Of a DNA stretch of 64,000 bases, positions 24,880 through 33,121 are shown piece after piece. The notes beneath the pieces are model-generated. The model was given only the letters and a program-made list of their open reading frames with translations. It had not been told where the DNA came from and ran no database searches. This DNA comes from Anaerostipes sp. Lineage in GTDB: Bacteria > Bacillota > Clostridia > Lachnospirales > Lachnospiraceae. The first letter of the stretch is position 1; each line of letters begins with the position of its first letter. A program made the position numbers and the translations under genes. The stretch spans positions 1-64,000 of the forward strand of contig NZ_JAGZSD010000011.1 in NCBI RefSeq assembly GCF_018381315.1, written 5' to 3'.

Positions 24880-25028
24880 ATTTATACCTCCATATTTCAA
24901 AAATGACTTTGCATCAATCTCCTAAGGCCGGTTTCTCTCCACTTATCAGACTGCTGGTTCAATGATTTCTGCTTCCATGTTACCACAGTTTTGAAGACAT
25001 GGAAACCATACTTTATAACTATATAAAA

Positions 25029-25074
25029 CTATAATATATAGGTATTGGATATAAAATAGAGACTGCATTATAAT
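25029..25074 (+). promoter_or_regulatory. LysR-type promoter element, copy 1
   Basis: TATAGGTATTGGATATA (25037-25053) has an ATA-N9-TAT dyad with the T-N11-A spacing of LysR sites. It overlaps a -35 (TTGGAT, 25045-25050) that is 18 bp from TATAAT (25069-25074). The 25-bp block 25029-25053 recurs at 31572-31596 with one mismatch and the same promoter spacing. Confidence 0.78.
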
Positions 25075-25099
25075 GATGGCAAGTAAAGGAGGAAAGTAT

Positions 25100-25642
25100 A
25101 TGAGCAAAAGAGTATTGGCAATAGAAACAAGTCCAAGGAAACATGGAAACACGGAAATGATGGCAGAGAAGTTTTTAAAAGGGGCAGAAGAAGCCGGCCA
25201 TAAAACAGAAAAGATCAGCCTCTATGACCGCAAGATCCAATTCTGCAGGGGATGTCTTGCCTGTCAGACAACAAAAGAGTGTGTGATCAAAGATGATATG
25301 AGTACAATTCTTGGGAAAATACAGGAGGCCGATGTACTGGTATTTTCCACACCGATTTATTTTTATGAGATGACCGGACAGATGAAGACCCTGCTGGACC
25401 GGACAAATCCTCTGTTTCCGGCAGAGTATGAGTTTCGTGACGTTTATCTTCTGGCAGCATGTGCAGACACTGAGGAAACGTCAGCAGACGGTGCGGTCAA
25501 AGGACTGAAAGGATGGATTGACTGCTTTGGGCAGGCAAGGCTTGCCGGAGTTCTCTGCGGATATGGCGCAGAGGAAAAAGGAGATATTGAGAAAATGCCG
25601 GAGATTTTAAGCAGGGCATACGGGATGGGAAAGGAGATATAG
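25100..25642 (+). CDS. NADPH-dependent FMN reductase / iron-sulfur flavoprotein-like
   Basis: A 180-residue flavoprotein. ETSPRKHGNTEMMAE forms the FMN phosphate loop and STPIYFYEMTGQMKTLLDR the isoalloxazine side. The cysteine set CRGCLACQTTKEC, in the 45-60 region, resembles the compact motif of iron-sulfur flavoproteins, which may bind a [4Fe-4S] cluster. AAAGGAGG lies before the ATG at 25100. It is first in a two-gene operon with the SDR gene. Confidence 0.87.
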   Translation: MSKRVLAIETSPRKHGNTEMMAEKFLKGAEEAGHKTEKISLYDRKIQFCRGCLACQTTKECVIKDDMSTILGKIQEADVLVFSTPIYFYEMTGQMKTLLDRTNPLFPAEYEFRDVYLLAACADTEETSADGAVKGLKGWIDCFGQARLAGVLCGYGAEEKGDIEKMPEILSRAYGMGKEI

Positions 25643-25643
25643 C

Positions 25644-26414
25644 ATGGAAAAGCAGATGTTAAAAGGAAAGGTTGCATTGATTACCGGAGCAAGTTATGGT
25701 ATGGGCCAGTCTATGGCTGAATTATTCGCCGAGGAAGGGGCTGCAGTTGTTCTGACAGCCAGGGGAAGAGAAAAACTGGATGCAGTCGTAGAAGGCATAC
25801 GGTCAAAAGGCGGGAAAGCCATTGGAGTGACAGCGGATGTATGTTCCACAGAAGATACAAAAAAAGTTTTTGCTGAGACACTGAAGGAGTTTGGAGATTT
25901 AGATATTCTCATCAATAATGCTGGTATTGGGGAGCAGAAGCTGATCGATGAAACAGAGGATGACTGGATGCTGTACGTGATGAATACCAACCTAGGCGGA
26001 CCAATGAGGTATATCAGAGAAGCGTTGAAAGTATTTCTTCCAAAAAATGAAGGTGTTATCATCAATGTGTCATCTGTCAACGGAACACGTCCATTCTGCG
26101 GGGCTGCTTATACTTCTACAAAGGGAGCGCTGAATACATTGACAAAGAATGTTGCCATGCGTCTGATTGAGACAGAGATCCGATGCAATGCTGTGGCGCC
26201 GGGGGCTACGGTGACACCGGCACATCTTGCCAATAAAGACGGGAAACAGCCCGGCGGAGATAAGATGTTACAGTATAGCGGTCATTATGTAAACTTTCCG
26301 GGACCGGAATGTGATCCTATGGATCAGGCATATGCCTGCCTGTACCTGGCTAGCAAGATGGGAAAACACGTAAAAGGCCAGGTGCTTCAGGTGTGCAACG
26401 GTGCATTCCTTTAA
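25644..26414 (+). CDS. Short-chain dehydrogenase/reductase
   Basis: A 256-residue classical SDR. The cofactor site is TGASYGMG, followed by NNAG, a catalytic Ser in NVSSVNGTR, and YTSTKGAL (YxxxK). The GPECDPMDQAYACLYLASKMGKH tail is typical. It starts one base after the FMN-reductase stop, with AAAGGAG inside the upstream gene, so translation is coupled. Substrate unknown. It is convergent with the LysR gene, seven bases apart. Confidence 0.9.
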   Translation: MEKQMLKGKVALITGASYGMGQSMAELFAEEGAAVVLTARGREKLDAVVEGIRSKGGKAIGVTADVCSTEDTKKVFAETLKEFGDLDILINNAGIGEQKLIDETEDDWMLYVMNTNLGGPMRYIREALKVFLPKNEGVIINVSSVNGTRPFCGAAYTSTKGALNTLTKNVAMRLIETEIRCNAVAPGATVTPAHLANKDGKQPGGDKMLQYSGHYVNFPGPECDPMDQAYACLYLASKMGKHVKGQVLQVCNGAFL

Positions 26415-26421
26415 AGATGGA

Positions 26422-27318
26422 TTATCTGCCGTTGTTTAAAAGTTCCTGTAATACGGTTAAAAACTTTTCAGAGGATTTGGAAAATATCTGGGATTTTTTC
26501 CAGACGATGCTTATTTCTCCCTCCAACTTTGGCGCCAGGGGGCGGAAACAAAGATTGCTGTTTCCGGAGGTATTGATGATCTTATCAAGGCCCACAGCAT
26601 AACCTAAACCTTCATCTGCCAGCAGGGAGGCGTTATAGATAAGGTTATACGTAGCAATGATATTTAAATCCGTTACCTGGCGCTGAAACCATTGTGTTAA
26701 GCTGCCGCCGCGGTCTTCCTGCTGGGACAGAATCAATGGCTTATCCCACAAGTCTTCGGGGGTAATTTCCTTTTTTGATGCCAGAGGAGAATCCCTGCGC
26801 ATCAGGACGCCCCAGACATCTTTATCAGGAAGTTTCAGGGCGTTGTATTTTGTCAGGTCAACGCTTCCCAAAATGATTCCAAAATCAAGCAGCCCCTTAT
26901 CCAGATGTTCCATTACAAAAGAAGCATTTCCGCTGGAAATGTGAAAGTGGATTCCGGGATAAGGGGTTTGCAGTTTTTTTGCAGTCTGTGCTATGAGACG
27001 GACTGCATCTGTCTCGCCTGTCCCTATATAGATGTCTCCCATGATAATGTCATCGGCGGAGGTGATCTCCTTTTCCGTTTTTTTCACCAGATCAAGGATT
27101 TCTTCTGCACGTTTCCGTAAAATCATTCCCTCTTCCGTAAGTGTTATTTTCCGTGATCCTTTTGTACCCCGGATCAGCAGCTGTTTTCCCAGCTCATTCT
27201 CCAGATTTTTTATCTGAGTAGAAAGAGTGGGCTGTGAAAGATGAAGGGACTGGGCGGCACGAACGATGTTTTGTTCCCGCGCAATCGCAAGAAAATACTG
27301 TAATACACGCAATTCCAT
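26422..27318 (-). CDS. LysR family regulator (candidate for the repeated promoter element)
   Basis: A 298-residue LysR-type regulator with winged helix ELRVLQYFLAIAREQNIVRAAQ at the N-terminus, SLHLSQPTLSTQIKNLENELG, and a co-inducer domain. AAGGAGG precedes the ATG. It lies next to the FMN-reductase/SDR operon, whose promoter carries the repeated LysR-type dyad, which makes it the nearest candidate to bind both copies. No copy of the dyad is seen in its own promoter. Confidence 0.9.
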   Translation of the reverse strand: MELRVLQYFLAIAREQNIVRAAQSLHLSQPTLSTQIKNLENELGKQLLIRGTKGSRKITLTEEGMILRKRAEEILDLVKKTEKEITSADDIIMGDIYIGTGETDAVRLIAQTAKKLQTPYPGIHFHISSGNASFVMEHLDKGLLDFGIILGSVDLTKYNALKLPDKDVWGVLMRRDSPLASKKEITPEDLWDKPLILSQQEDRGGSLTQWFQRQVTDLNIIATYNLIYNASLLADEGLGYAVGLDKIINTSGNSNLCFRPLAPKLEGEISIVWKKSQIFSKSSEKFLTVLQELLNNGR

Positions 27319-27522
27319 GTATGACCTCCTTAAAGTAATCTGTCACCAGCTTTTACTGAATGTCATTGTCCTGCAGATATGGCTAGATTAACATGAAATG
27401 TTATAGTTATCAACTTCTGATGTAAAATAGCTGATTCACTTTAAATTAATCAGGCCGATATAAGAAAAAAGGTGTATTATAAAACTATAATAATCTTTAA
27501 AAAGAGTTAGTGAAAGGAGGAG

Positions 27523-28821
27523 GTGCTTACGAGTGTTATAGGATATGTAAATGTTTCTCTTGAAATATGGGGAGCCGTTCTTTCTTTGATCTTTATGTTC
27601 AGTCTTTACATAGGAGGAAGTGTTAAAAACAGGACAGACAGGGCGTTTGTGAGAATTCTTTTGTGCAATGGCCTGCTGTTAAGCAGTGATGCGGCGGCAT
27701 GGCTGTTTAAAGGGCATATTTCACTTATAAGTTATTGGGGAGTGAGATCCGCTAATTTTTTGGTCTATACGCTTGGGTATATCTTAATGGCGCTTTTTAC
27801 AGAGTATCTGACGGAATATCTTTCCATGAGGGGAAAGATCCCGCGCAGTGCCACCAGATTTGTATGGGGACTCTGTATCGTGGGAGTGGGTTTAACAGTA
27901 TTGTCTCAATGGAACCATATGTATTACGGATTTATAGGAAATAATGTTTACTGCCGCGGAGACTTGTTCTGGCTGTCCCAGTTTTGGGGATTTGTAGGAA
28001 TAGCAGTTGACATCGGACTGCTGTTTGTTTACAGGAGGGAACTTAAAAAGAATGAGATGTGGGTTCTTCTTTCCTATATTTTTCTGCCGGTTCTGGCTAT
28101 GATTGTTCAGATGTACATTTATGGAATCGCGTGGTTTTATCTGGCCACTACTATTTCCATCATATTTATCTATGTGACCATACAGGCCAATCAGGCACAG
28201 AAGCGTAAACTGAAGGAAATGGAAGTAGAAAGGGCCAGAACAGCAATTATGCTGAGTCAGGTACAGCCTCACTTTCTCTACAATACCCTGCAGGGCATTA
28301 AACATCTTTGTGATACCAATCCCCCGAAAGCATCCGAGGCATTGGAGCATTTTTCTTTTTATCTCAGGGGGAATCTGGATTCGCTTACAAAGAAAGGACT
28401 GATTCCTTTTGAGCGTGAGATGCGCCATGTAAAGGACTACCTGTATCTGGAGAAGATGAGGTTTGACGAAAAACTTACAATTAAGCTGGACTTGCAGTAC
28501 ACGGATTTCTGGCTGCCGGCGATGACGGTTCAGCCTATAGCGGAGAATGCAGTGCGCTGGGGAATTATAAAAAAGAGAGGAGGCGGCACGCTTACGATCA
28601 GGAGCGAATCAGACGGCGGAAATATTATTGTTTCTGTCATAGATGACGGTGTGGGATTTGATCCGCTGGAAAAGAAAAAGGACGGCAGGACCCATGTCGG
28701 AATTGAAAATGTACGTCAGCGCCTTATGATCCAGTGCGGCGGAACCATCGACATAAAAAGCCAAAAAGGCAGCGGCACAACCGTAAGAATTATTTTGCCG
28801 GAGAAAAATGACAGTTATTAA
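27523..28821 (+). CDS. LytS-like sensor histidine kinase without adjacent response regulator
   Basis: A 432-residue membrane kinase. Residues 1-230 hold about seven hydrophobic helices (7TM-like sensor). Then comes a coiled linker (KRKLKEMEVERARTAI), the phosphoacceptor motif QPHFLYNTLQG with His250, and an HATPase domain with AENAVRWG (N box), DDGVGFDP and GIENVRQRL. The usual LytR-type partner is missing; the neighbours are LysR and TetR genes. The start is uncertain: GTG 27523 directly abuts AAAGGAGG, and no better in-frame codon is visible. Confidence 0.87.
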   Translation: MLTSVIGYVNVSLEIWGAVLSLIFMFSLYIGGSVKNRTDRAFVRILLCNGLLLSSDAAAWLFKGHISLISYWGVRSANFLVYTLGYILMALFTEYLTEYLSMRGKIPRSATRFVWGLCIVGVGLTVLSQWNHMYYGFIGNNVYCRGDLFWLSQFWGFVGIAVDIGLLFVYRRELKKNEMWVLLSYIFLPVLAMIVQMYIYGIAWFYLATTISIIFIYVTIQANQAQKRKLKEMEVERARTAIMLSQVQPHFLYNTLQGIKHLCDTNPPKASEALEHFSFYLRGNLDSLTKKGLIPFEREMRHVKDYLYLEKMRFDEKLTIKLDLQYTDFWLPAMTVQPIAENAVRWGIIKKRGGGTLTIRSESDGGNIIVSVIDDGVGFDPLEKKKDGRTHVGIENVRQRLMIQCGGTIDIKSQKGSGTTVRIILPEKNDSY

Positions 28822-28875
28822 ACATACATTGCAGAGGATGAATGATAATAATGATTCATAGAAGTTTATTGTTTA

Positions 28876-28905
28876 TTGACATACATGCAGTCTGCATGAT
28901 AATAT
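28876..28905 (+). promoter_or_regulatory. Second tetR promoter with built-in operator
   Basis: TTGACA (28876-28881) and TAATAT (28900-28905) enclose the perfect palindrome CATGCAGTCTGCATG (28884-28898) in the spacer. A further dyad ATACAT...ATGTAT (28909-28929) follows. The same CATG-type arms recur before the ABC transporter. Confidence 0.7.
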
Positions 28906-28942
28906 AAATACATGTAAAGTGTATGTATAAGGGGGTGCAAAG

Positions 28943-29566
28943 TTGCCGCGTAATAAATATCCGGAAGAAACAGTACAAAAAATTTTAGATGCTTCATTGA
29001 AACTTTTCTTAGAAAAAGGTTATGAAGAAACGACTGTGCTGGACATTATAGGTGAAATGGGCGGTCTGACAAGAGGTGCTTTTTACCATCATTTTAAATC
29101 AAAAGAAGAAGTGTTTGACACTCTATGTGAAAAGCTTTTTTATGAAACCAATCCTTTTGATAAAGCAAAAAAACAGAAGCAGCTGAATGGTTTGGAAAAA
29201 TTAAAATTTGTCTTAAAAACATCTTTTGATGAAACAGAACATCAACAGCTGAGCCAAGCATCTATGTCCCTTATGGACAGCCCCGCATTTCTAAAGAAGT
29301 TAATAGAAAGCAATAAAGAGTTAACCCTAATGTATCAGGAATTAATAGAAGAAGGAATACAGGATGGTTCTATAAAAACGGAACATGCAAAATTAGTATC
29401 TGAGTTATTCGTTCTTCTGACAAATTTTTGGTCAGTACCAACGATTTATCCGATGGATTCTGAAGAAGCATGGGAAAAGTTTTTATTGATTAAAGATATT
29501 ATGGATAGCTTAGGGCTTTCTGTAATTGACGATGAAATTATCAGACTATGTAAAGAAAACCAATAA
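28943..29566 (+). CDS. TetR/AcrR family regulator (second)
   Basis: A 207-residue regulator with an N-terminal HTH (SLKLFLEKGYEETTVLDIIG, GGLTRGAFYHHFKSKEEV). It begins with TTG at 28943, seven bases after GGGGG. Base composition is more AT-rich than flanking genes. The neighbour downstream is an ABC exporter whose upstream region carries a similar palindrome, so it probably represses that exporter and itself. It has its own terminator hairpin before the exporter. Confidence 0.89.
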   Translation: MPRNKYPEETVQKILDASLKLFLEKGYEETTVLDIIGEMGGLTRGAFYHHFKSKEEVFDTLCEKLFYETNPFDKAKKQKQLNGLEKLKFVLKTSFDETEHQQLSQASMSLMDSPAFLKKLIESNKELTLMYQELIEEGIQDGSIKTEHAKLVSELFVLLTNFWSVPTIYPMDSEEAWEKFLLIKDIMDSLGLSVIDDEIIRLCKENQ

Positions 29567-29570
29567 AGTA

Positions 29571-29604
29571 AAAATAAGATTGTCAGAAGGCAATTTTATT
29601 TTTT
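29571..29604 (+). terminator. Terminator between tetR and ABC exporter
   Basis: AAAATAAGATTGTC (29571-29584) pairs, with one wobble pair and one C-G replacement, to GGCAATTTTATTTT (29589-29602) across an AGAA loop and is followed by T residues. Confidence 0.7.
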
Positions 29605-29614
29605 ACCATTAAAC

Positions 29615-29631
29615 ATACATGTTGCATGTAT
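29615..29631. promoter_or_regulatory. Probable TetR operator before ABC exporter
   Basis: ATACATGTTGCATGTAT is a perfect palindrome (ATACATG-TTG-CATGTAT) placed two bases before the ribosome site AAAAGGAGG. It shares its ATACATG arm with the tetR promoter region at 28882. Confidence 0.7.
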
Positions 29632-29646
29632 AAAAGGAGGGCTTAT

Positions 29647-31335
29647 ATGAAACGTTATATAAAACAAAATAAATTTTTATTTTTTTTAACCATTGTTACC
29701 AGTATCATCAGTTCTTTAGGATATGTTTTTATCGCTGTCCTTCTGCAGCAGCTGTTAGATATAGCTATGGCAGAAGATATGCAGCAATTTCTTAAAATCG
29801 TTATATTTTCATTGATTTATTTTGCAGTCTTAGGAATTTTTCTATTTCTGCAGTCTTTGTTTGGGAAAAAGGTTATTTGCAAAATTATGTATGTTATCCG
29901 CAGAGACATATTTGAAGGAATTATAAATCAAAGCATTCAAGGCTTTGAAAAAAAGAAATCGGCGGATTATATATCTGCAATAATGAATGACGTAAAAATC
30001 ATTGAAGATAATTTCTTGCTTCCGCTTTTTGAAGTTATTCAATATACGGTTATTTTTACAGCTTCTTTTATTGTAATGATTTATTTTGATCTTATTGTTA
30101 CCATTTGCGTCATAGCGGCAATTATTATGATGTTTATAGTTCCCAGCCTGCTTGGCGGCATATTGGAAAAACAACAAAATGAAGTTTCTCAAAAATTATC
30201 GGCATTTACTGCAAGTTTAAAAGATATATTGTCTGGCTTTGAAATTATCAAATCATATTCTATGAGAAAGCATATCGTATGCCGGTTTGATAAAAGTAAT
30301 AAAAATACAATAAACGCAAAATATGCTGTTGATAAGCTAATGGCATTAAATGAGGGGCTGTCAGCTTTTCTTGCCCTGATGGTTCAGATAGTAGTCCTAT
30401 TCTTATCAGCCTATTTTATTATGACGGGACGGATAACAGCAGGATCATTGCTGGGAATGGTACAGGTAAGCAGTAATCTGGCTAATCCGCTGTTAATGAT
30501 ATTTTCAAACATACCTAAAATAAAAAGTGTACAGCCGGTGGTTAAAAAACTAAATGATCTATTAGTCTATAAAGATGATGAAGTTCAAAAGAAAGGTGTA
30601 TCTGGATTCAGGCAGGATATCACCATAAAAAATTTATCTTATTCTTATGATGAACAGAAAGAAGTTTTGCATGATATTAATTGTGTTTTTGAAAAGGGGA
30701 AAAAATACGTAATTACGGGAAAGAGCGGATGCGGGAAAACTACCCTGATTAAATTATTATCGGGATATTACTCTGGATATGGCGGCCATATATTTTACGA
30801 TCATACAGAACTTGATTTACTTAACAAAAATGAAGCTGCTCAATTATCGTCCATCATCCATCAAAACGTTTATATGTTTGATGAAACAATCTACGATAAT
30901 ATTTGTCTGCATGAAGAGTATTCAAAAGAGGATTTAAGCAGAGCTGTTAAAGAAAGCGGATTAGACGAATACATATCCGGACTTCCAGATGGATTATCAT
31001 ATAAGGTTGGTGAAAATGGTTCAAATCTGTCAGGCGGGCAAAAACAGCGAATTGCTGTGGCACGGGCCTTAATAAGAAATAAACCGATTCTGATCTTAGA
31101 TGAGGGAACCTCTGCGATTGATATGCAGACGGCATATGATATTGAAAACAGCTTATTAAAAATGAAAGATTTAACTGTAATAACAATAACTCATAGTCTG
31201 AAAAAAGAACTATTAAAATTATATGATCATATTATTTATATGGAAAATGGGGAGATTGCTGAGAGCGGAACTTTTGATAACCTTATCAATACTTCGTCCA
31301 AATTTGCAGAGTATCTTGAACTCAAAAATTGGTAA
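29647..31335 (+). CDS. ABC exporter half-transporter
   Basis: A 562-residue fusion of six membrane helices (residues 1-300) and an ATPase domain. Walker A is GKSGCGKTT near 360, the signature LSGGQKQRIAVARAL near 462, and Walker B PILILDEGTSAID. It probably acts as a homodimer exporting drugs, lipids or peptides. AAAAGGAGG precedes the ATG at 29647. The AT-rich composition and different codon use match the TetR gene before it, so the pair may have been acquired together. A decayed response-regulator fragment follows. Confidence 0.9.
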   Translation: MKRYIKQNKFLFFLTIVTSIISSLGYVFIAVLLQQLLDIAMAEDMQQFLKIVIFSLIYFAVLGIFLFLQSLFGKKVICKIMYVIRRDIFEGIINQSIQGFEKKKSADYISAIMNDVKIIEDNFLLPLFEVIQYTVIFTASFIVMIYFDLIVTICVIAAIIMMFIVPSLLGGILEKQQNEVSQKLSAFTASLKDILSGFEIIKSYSMRKHIVCRFDKSNKNTINAKYAVDKLMALNEGLSAFLALMVQIVVLFLSAYFIMTGRITAGSLLGMVQVSSNLANPLLMIFSNIPKIKSVQPVVKKLNDLLVYKDDEVQKKGVSGFRQDITIKNLSYSYDEQKEVLHDINCVFEKGKKYVITGKSGCGKTTLIKLLSGYYSGYGGHIFYDHTELDLLNKNEAAQLSSIIHQNVYMFDETIYDNICLHEEYSKEDLSRAVKESGLDEYISGLPDGLSYKVGENGSNLSGGQKQRIAVARALIRNKPILILDEGTSAIDMQTAYDIENSLLKMKDLTVITITHSLKKELLKLYDHIIYMENGEIAESGTFDNLINTSSKFAEYLELKNW

Positions 31336-31337
31336 GG

Positions 31338-31430
31338 ACTTCGAACTTTGTAAATAAAAACACACTTACTATCACGATAAAGCGTCTGAGGGAAAAACTT
31401 TATCAGCCTCGGGACAATACTTCAAATTAA
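31338..31430 (+). pseudogene. Remnant of OmpR-type response regulator C-terminus
   Basis: In one frame the sequence reads NFVNKNTLTITIKRLREKL followed by YQPRD and a stop. NTLTVxIKRLREKL is the recognition-helix segment of OmpR/PhoB-type winged-helix regulators. The preceding receiver domain and the final wing strand are missing, so only about 30 codons are left. It lies directly after the ABC exporter stop with no ribosome site. Confidence 0.62.
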
Positions 31431-31471
31431 ATGAAACACCGACAGGTGCAATTACAGCTTAGCCGGTATAT

Positions 31472-31508
31472 AAAGTCATGAGGTACAGTTATTACTTCAT
31501 GGCTTTTT
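31472..31508 (+). terminator. Terminator after ABC exporter region
   Basis: AAAGTCATGA (31472-31481) pairs through one wobble with TCATGGCTTT (31498-31507), followed by TTAATATTTT. The rest of 31336-31707 holds the regulator remnant, this hairpin and the promoter of the DUF3737 operon. Confidence 0.7.
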
Positions 31509-31571
31509 AATATTTTGTATTAACCCTTTCGAGATTCTTTAACTATATCTATATCTTTTATCTATACATTT

Positions 31572-31617
31572 CTATAATTTATAGGTATTGGATATAGATA
31601 AAAAACTGAACTATAAT
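31572..31617 (+). promoter_or_regulatory. LysR-type promoter element, copy 2
   Basis: TATAGGTATTGGATATA (31580-31596) is identical to the element at 25037. The -35 TTGGAT (31588-31593) and TATAAT (31612-31617) are again 18 bp apart. It drives the DUF3737/lipoprotein/MalY operon. Confidence 0.8.
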
Positions 31618-31707
31618 CATCTGTAAAGGAAACATATTGATAAAGCATGCGGCATAATCCCAAAGTGACTGGGGTTGATATTTATAAGATAGAAGGAGAA
31701 ATAAAAA

Positions 31708-32580
31708 GTGAAAGAGCTTAAACAACAGTATTTAACAGGTGAACGCCCTCTTTTTCAGGAGGAAAATCTGAAAATATACGATACCATATTCGGTGAGGGA
31801 GAATCACCGCTGAAGGAAAGCCGGAATATCGAGTTATACGGCAGTATGTTCAAATGGAAATATCCGCTCTGGTACTGTAAGGATATATTAGCCAAAAACT
31901 GTACATGGTTTGAAATGGCCCGGGCAGGCGTGTGGTATACCGACAATATCAAGGTTGAAGATGCAGTAATTGAAGCACCAAAGAATTTCAGACGGTGCCG
32001 GGATGTCTCCCTTTTAAATGTGAATTTTCCAAATGCTTCTGAAACTTTGTGGAACTGCACAGGAGTAGCTATGGAACAGGTAACTGCAAAAGGCGACTAT
32101 TTTGCTATGAACAGCCGGGATATGATAATTAAGGATTTTCAGCTGGCCGGCAATTATTCTTTTGACGGGGCAAAAAATGTGGAGATACGCAGGGCAAAGA
32201 TGCTCTCAAAGGACGCTTTCTGGAACAGCGAAAATGTAACAGTCTATGATTCATTTATCTCAGGGGAGTATCTGGGATGGAATGCAAAGAATCTCACCCT
32301 GATCAACTGTACAGTGGAAAGTCTCCAGGGCATGTGCTATGTAGAGAATCTGGTTATGAAAAACTGCAGGCTGCTGAATACCACACTTGCATTTGAGTAT
32401 TCCACTGTGGATGCAGAAATTCATGGAAAGATAGACAGTGTTTTAAATCCTTCCGCCGGAGCAATCTGTGCAGACGATATCGGCGAACTGATCATGGAAA
32501 AAGATAAAGTTGACATAGATAAAACGGTCATTACCTGCAGAGCAGACCAGAACACGGAAAAAATGAAGTCTGCAGTATAA
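31708..32580 (+). CDS. DUF3737 family protein
   Basis: A 290-residue protein of DUF3737 type. Its repeating pattern of about 20-residue units with Asn, Cys and aromatic residues (NIELYGSMFKWKYPLWYCKD, NVEIRRAKMLSKDAFWNSEN, NLTLINCTVESLQGMCYVEN) suggests a right-handed beta helix, a fold common in carbohydrate-active and surface proteins. There is no signal peptide, so it is cytoplasmic. The start is GTG 31708, nine bases after AAGGAG. It is first in an operon with a cyclophilin-like lipoprotein and a MalY-type lyase. Function unknown. Confidence 0.85.
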   Translation: MKELKQQYLTGERPLFQEENLKIYDTIFGEGESPLKESRNIELYGSMFKWKYPLWYCKDILAKNCTWFEMARAGVWYTDNIKVEDAVIEAPKNFRRCRDVSLLNVNFPNASETLWNCTGVAMEQVTAKGDYFAMNSRDMIIKDFQLAGNYSFDGAKNVEIRRAKMLSKDAFWNSENVTVYDSFISGEYLGWNAKNLTLINCTVESLQGMCYVENLVMKNCRLLNTTLAFEYSTVDAEIHGKIDSVLNPSAGAICADDIGELIMEKDKVDIDKTVITCRADQNTEKMKSAV

Positions 32581-32599
32581 AAAAGAGAGGGGTCAGCCA

Positions 32600-33106
32600 A
32601 TGAAAAAATTATTCTTTCTTCTGCTTGCAGGAGTTCTGCTTTTTTCATGTTCAGGATGCAGCAGTCAGAACAGCCGGAAAACAAAGGACACTGATTCGGC
32701 TCAGGCGGATACTTCAAAAAAAGAGGACGCTATGAATAGGAAACAGCAGATCCGAATATCCAGTAAGGATGGGCAGAATGTTGTTTTTGAACTGAATGAC
32801 AGCCCGGCGGCAAGGTCACTTTATGGCCAGCTTCCGCTGTCCGTCAAAATTGATGATTACAGTGATAACGAAAAAATTTTTTATCCGCCTGAAAAGCTTA
32901 ATATCAGCAGCACACCTCCGGCCAAGGGCGGGGCTGGTACACTTGCTTACTACGAACCATGGGGAGATGTAGTCGTTTTTTACGGGGAATTTGATGAGTC
33001 CGGCAGCCTTTATGAAATCGGCGATGCAGTGTCGGGTAAAAATCAGATGAAAGACTTGTCCGGTGAGATAAAGATAGAAGCGGTAACAGAGGGTTCAGGG
33101 AATTAA
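32600..33106 (+). CDS. Cyclophilin-like-domain lipoprotein
   Basis: A 168-residue lipoprotein. The signal peptide ends in a lipobox-like LFSCSGCSS, so it is anchored by a Cys near residue 20. A charged linker to about residue 45 precedes a cyclophilin-like domain (VVFELNDSPAARSLYGQLPL, PWGDVVVFYGEF, LYEIGDAV). This domain family is beta-barrel-like and not shown to be a proline isomerase. AGAGAGGGG lies before the ATG. It is 19 bp after the DUF3737 gene. Confidence 0.86.
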   Translation: MKKLFFLLLAGVLLFSCSGCSSQNSRKTKDTDSAQADTSKKEDAMNRKQQIRISSKDGQNVVFELNDSPAARSLYGQLPLSVKIDDYSDNEKIFYPPEKLNISSTPPAKGGAGTLAYYEPWGDVVVFYGEFDESGSLYEIGDAVSGKNQMKDLSGEIKIEAVTEGSGN

Positions 33107-33121
33107 GAATAGGAGAAAAAA

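Noticed and set aside
24901..25020. Minus-strand frame with protein-like character after the DUF3899 start region
   Set aside because: Only about 25 codons and no start signal; probably chance or a relic too short to judge.
31012..31040. tRNA-like GGTTCAAATC stretch
   Set aside because: Lies within the signature region of the ABC ATPase and no acceptor or anticodon arms can be drawn.
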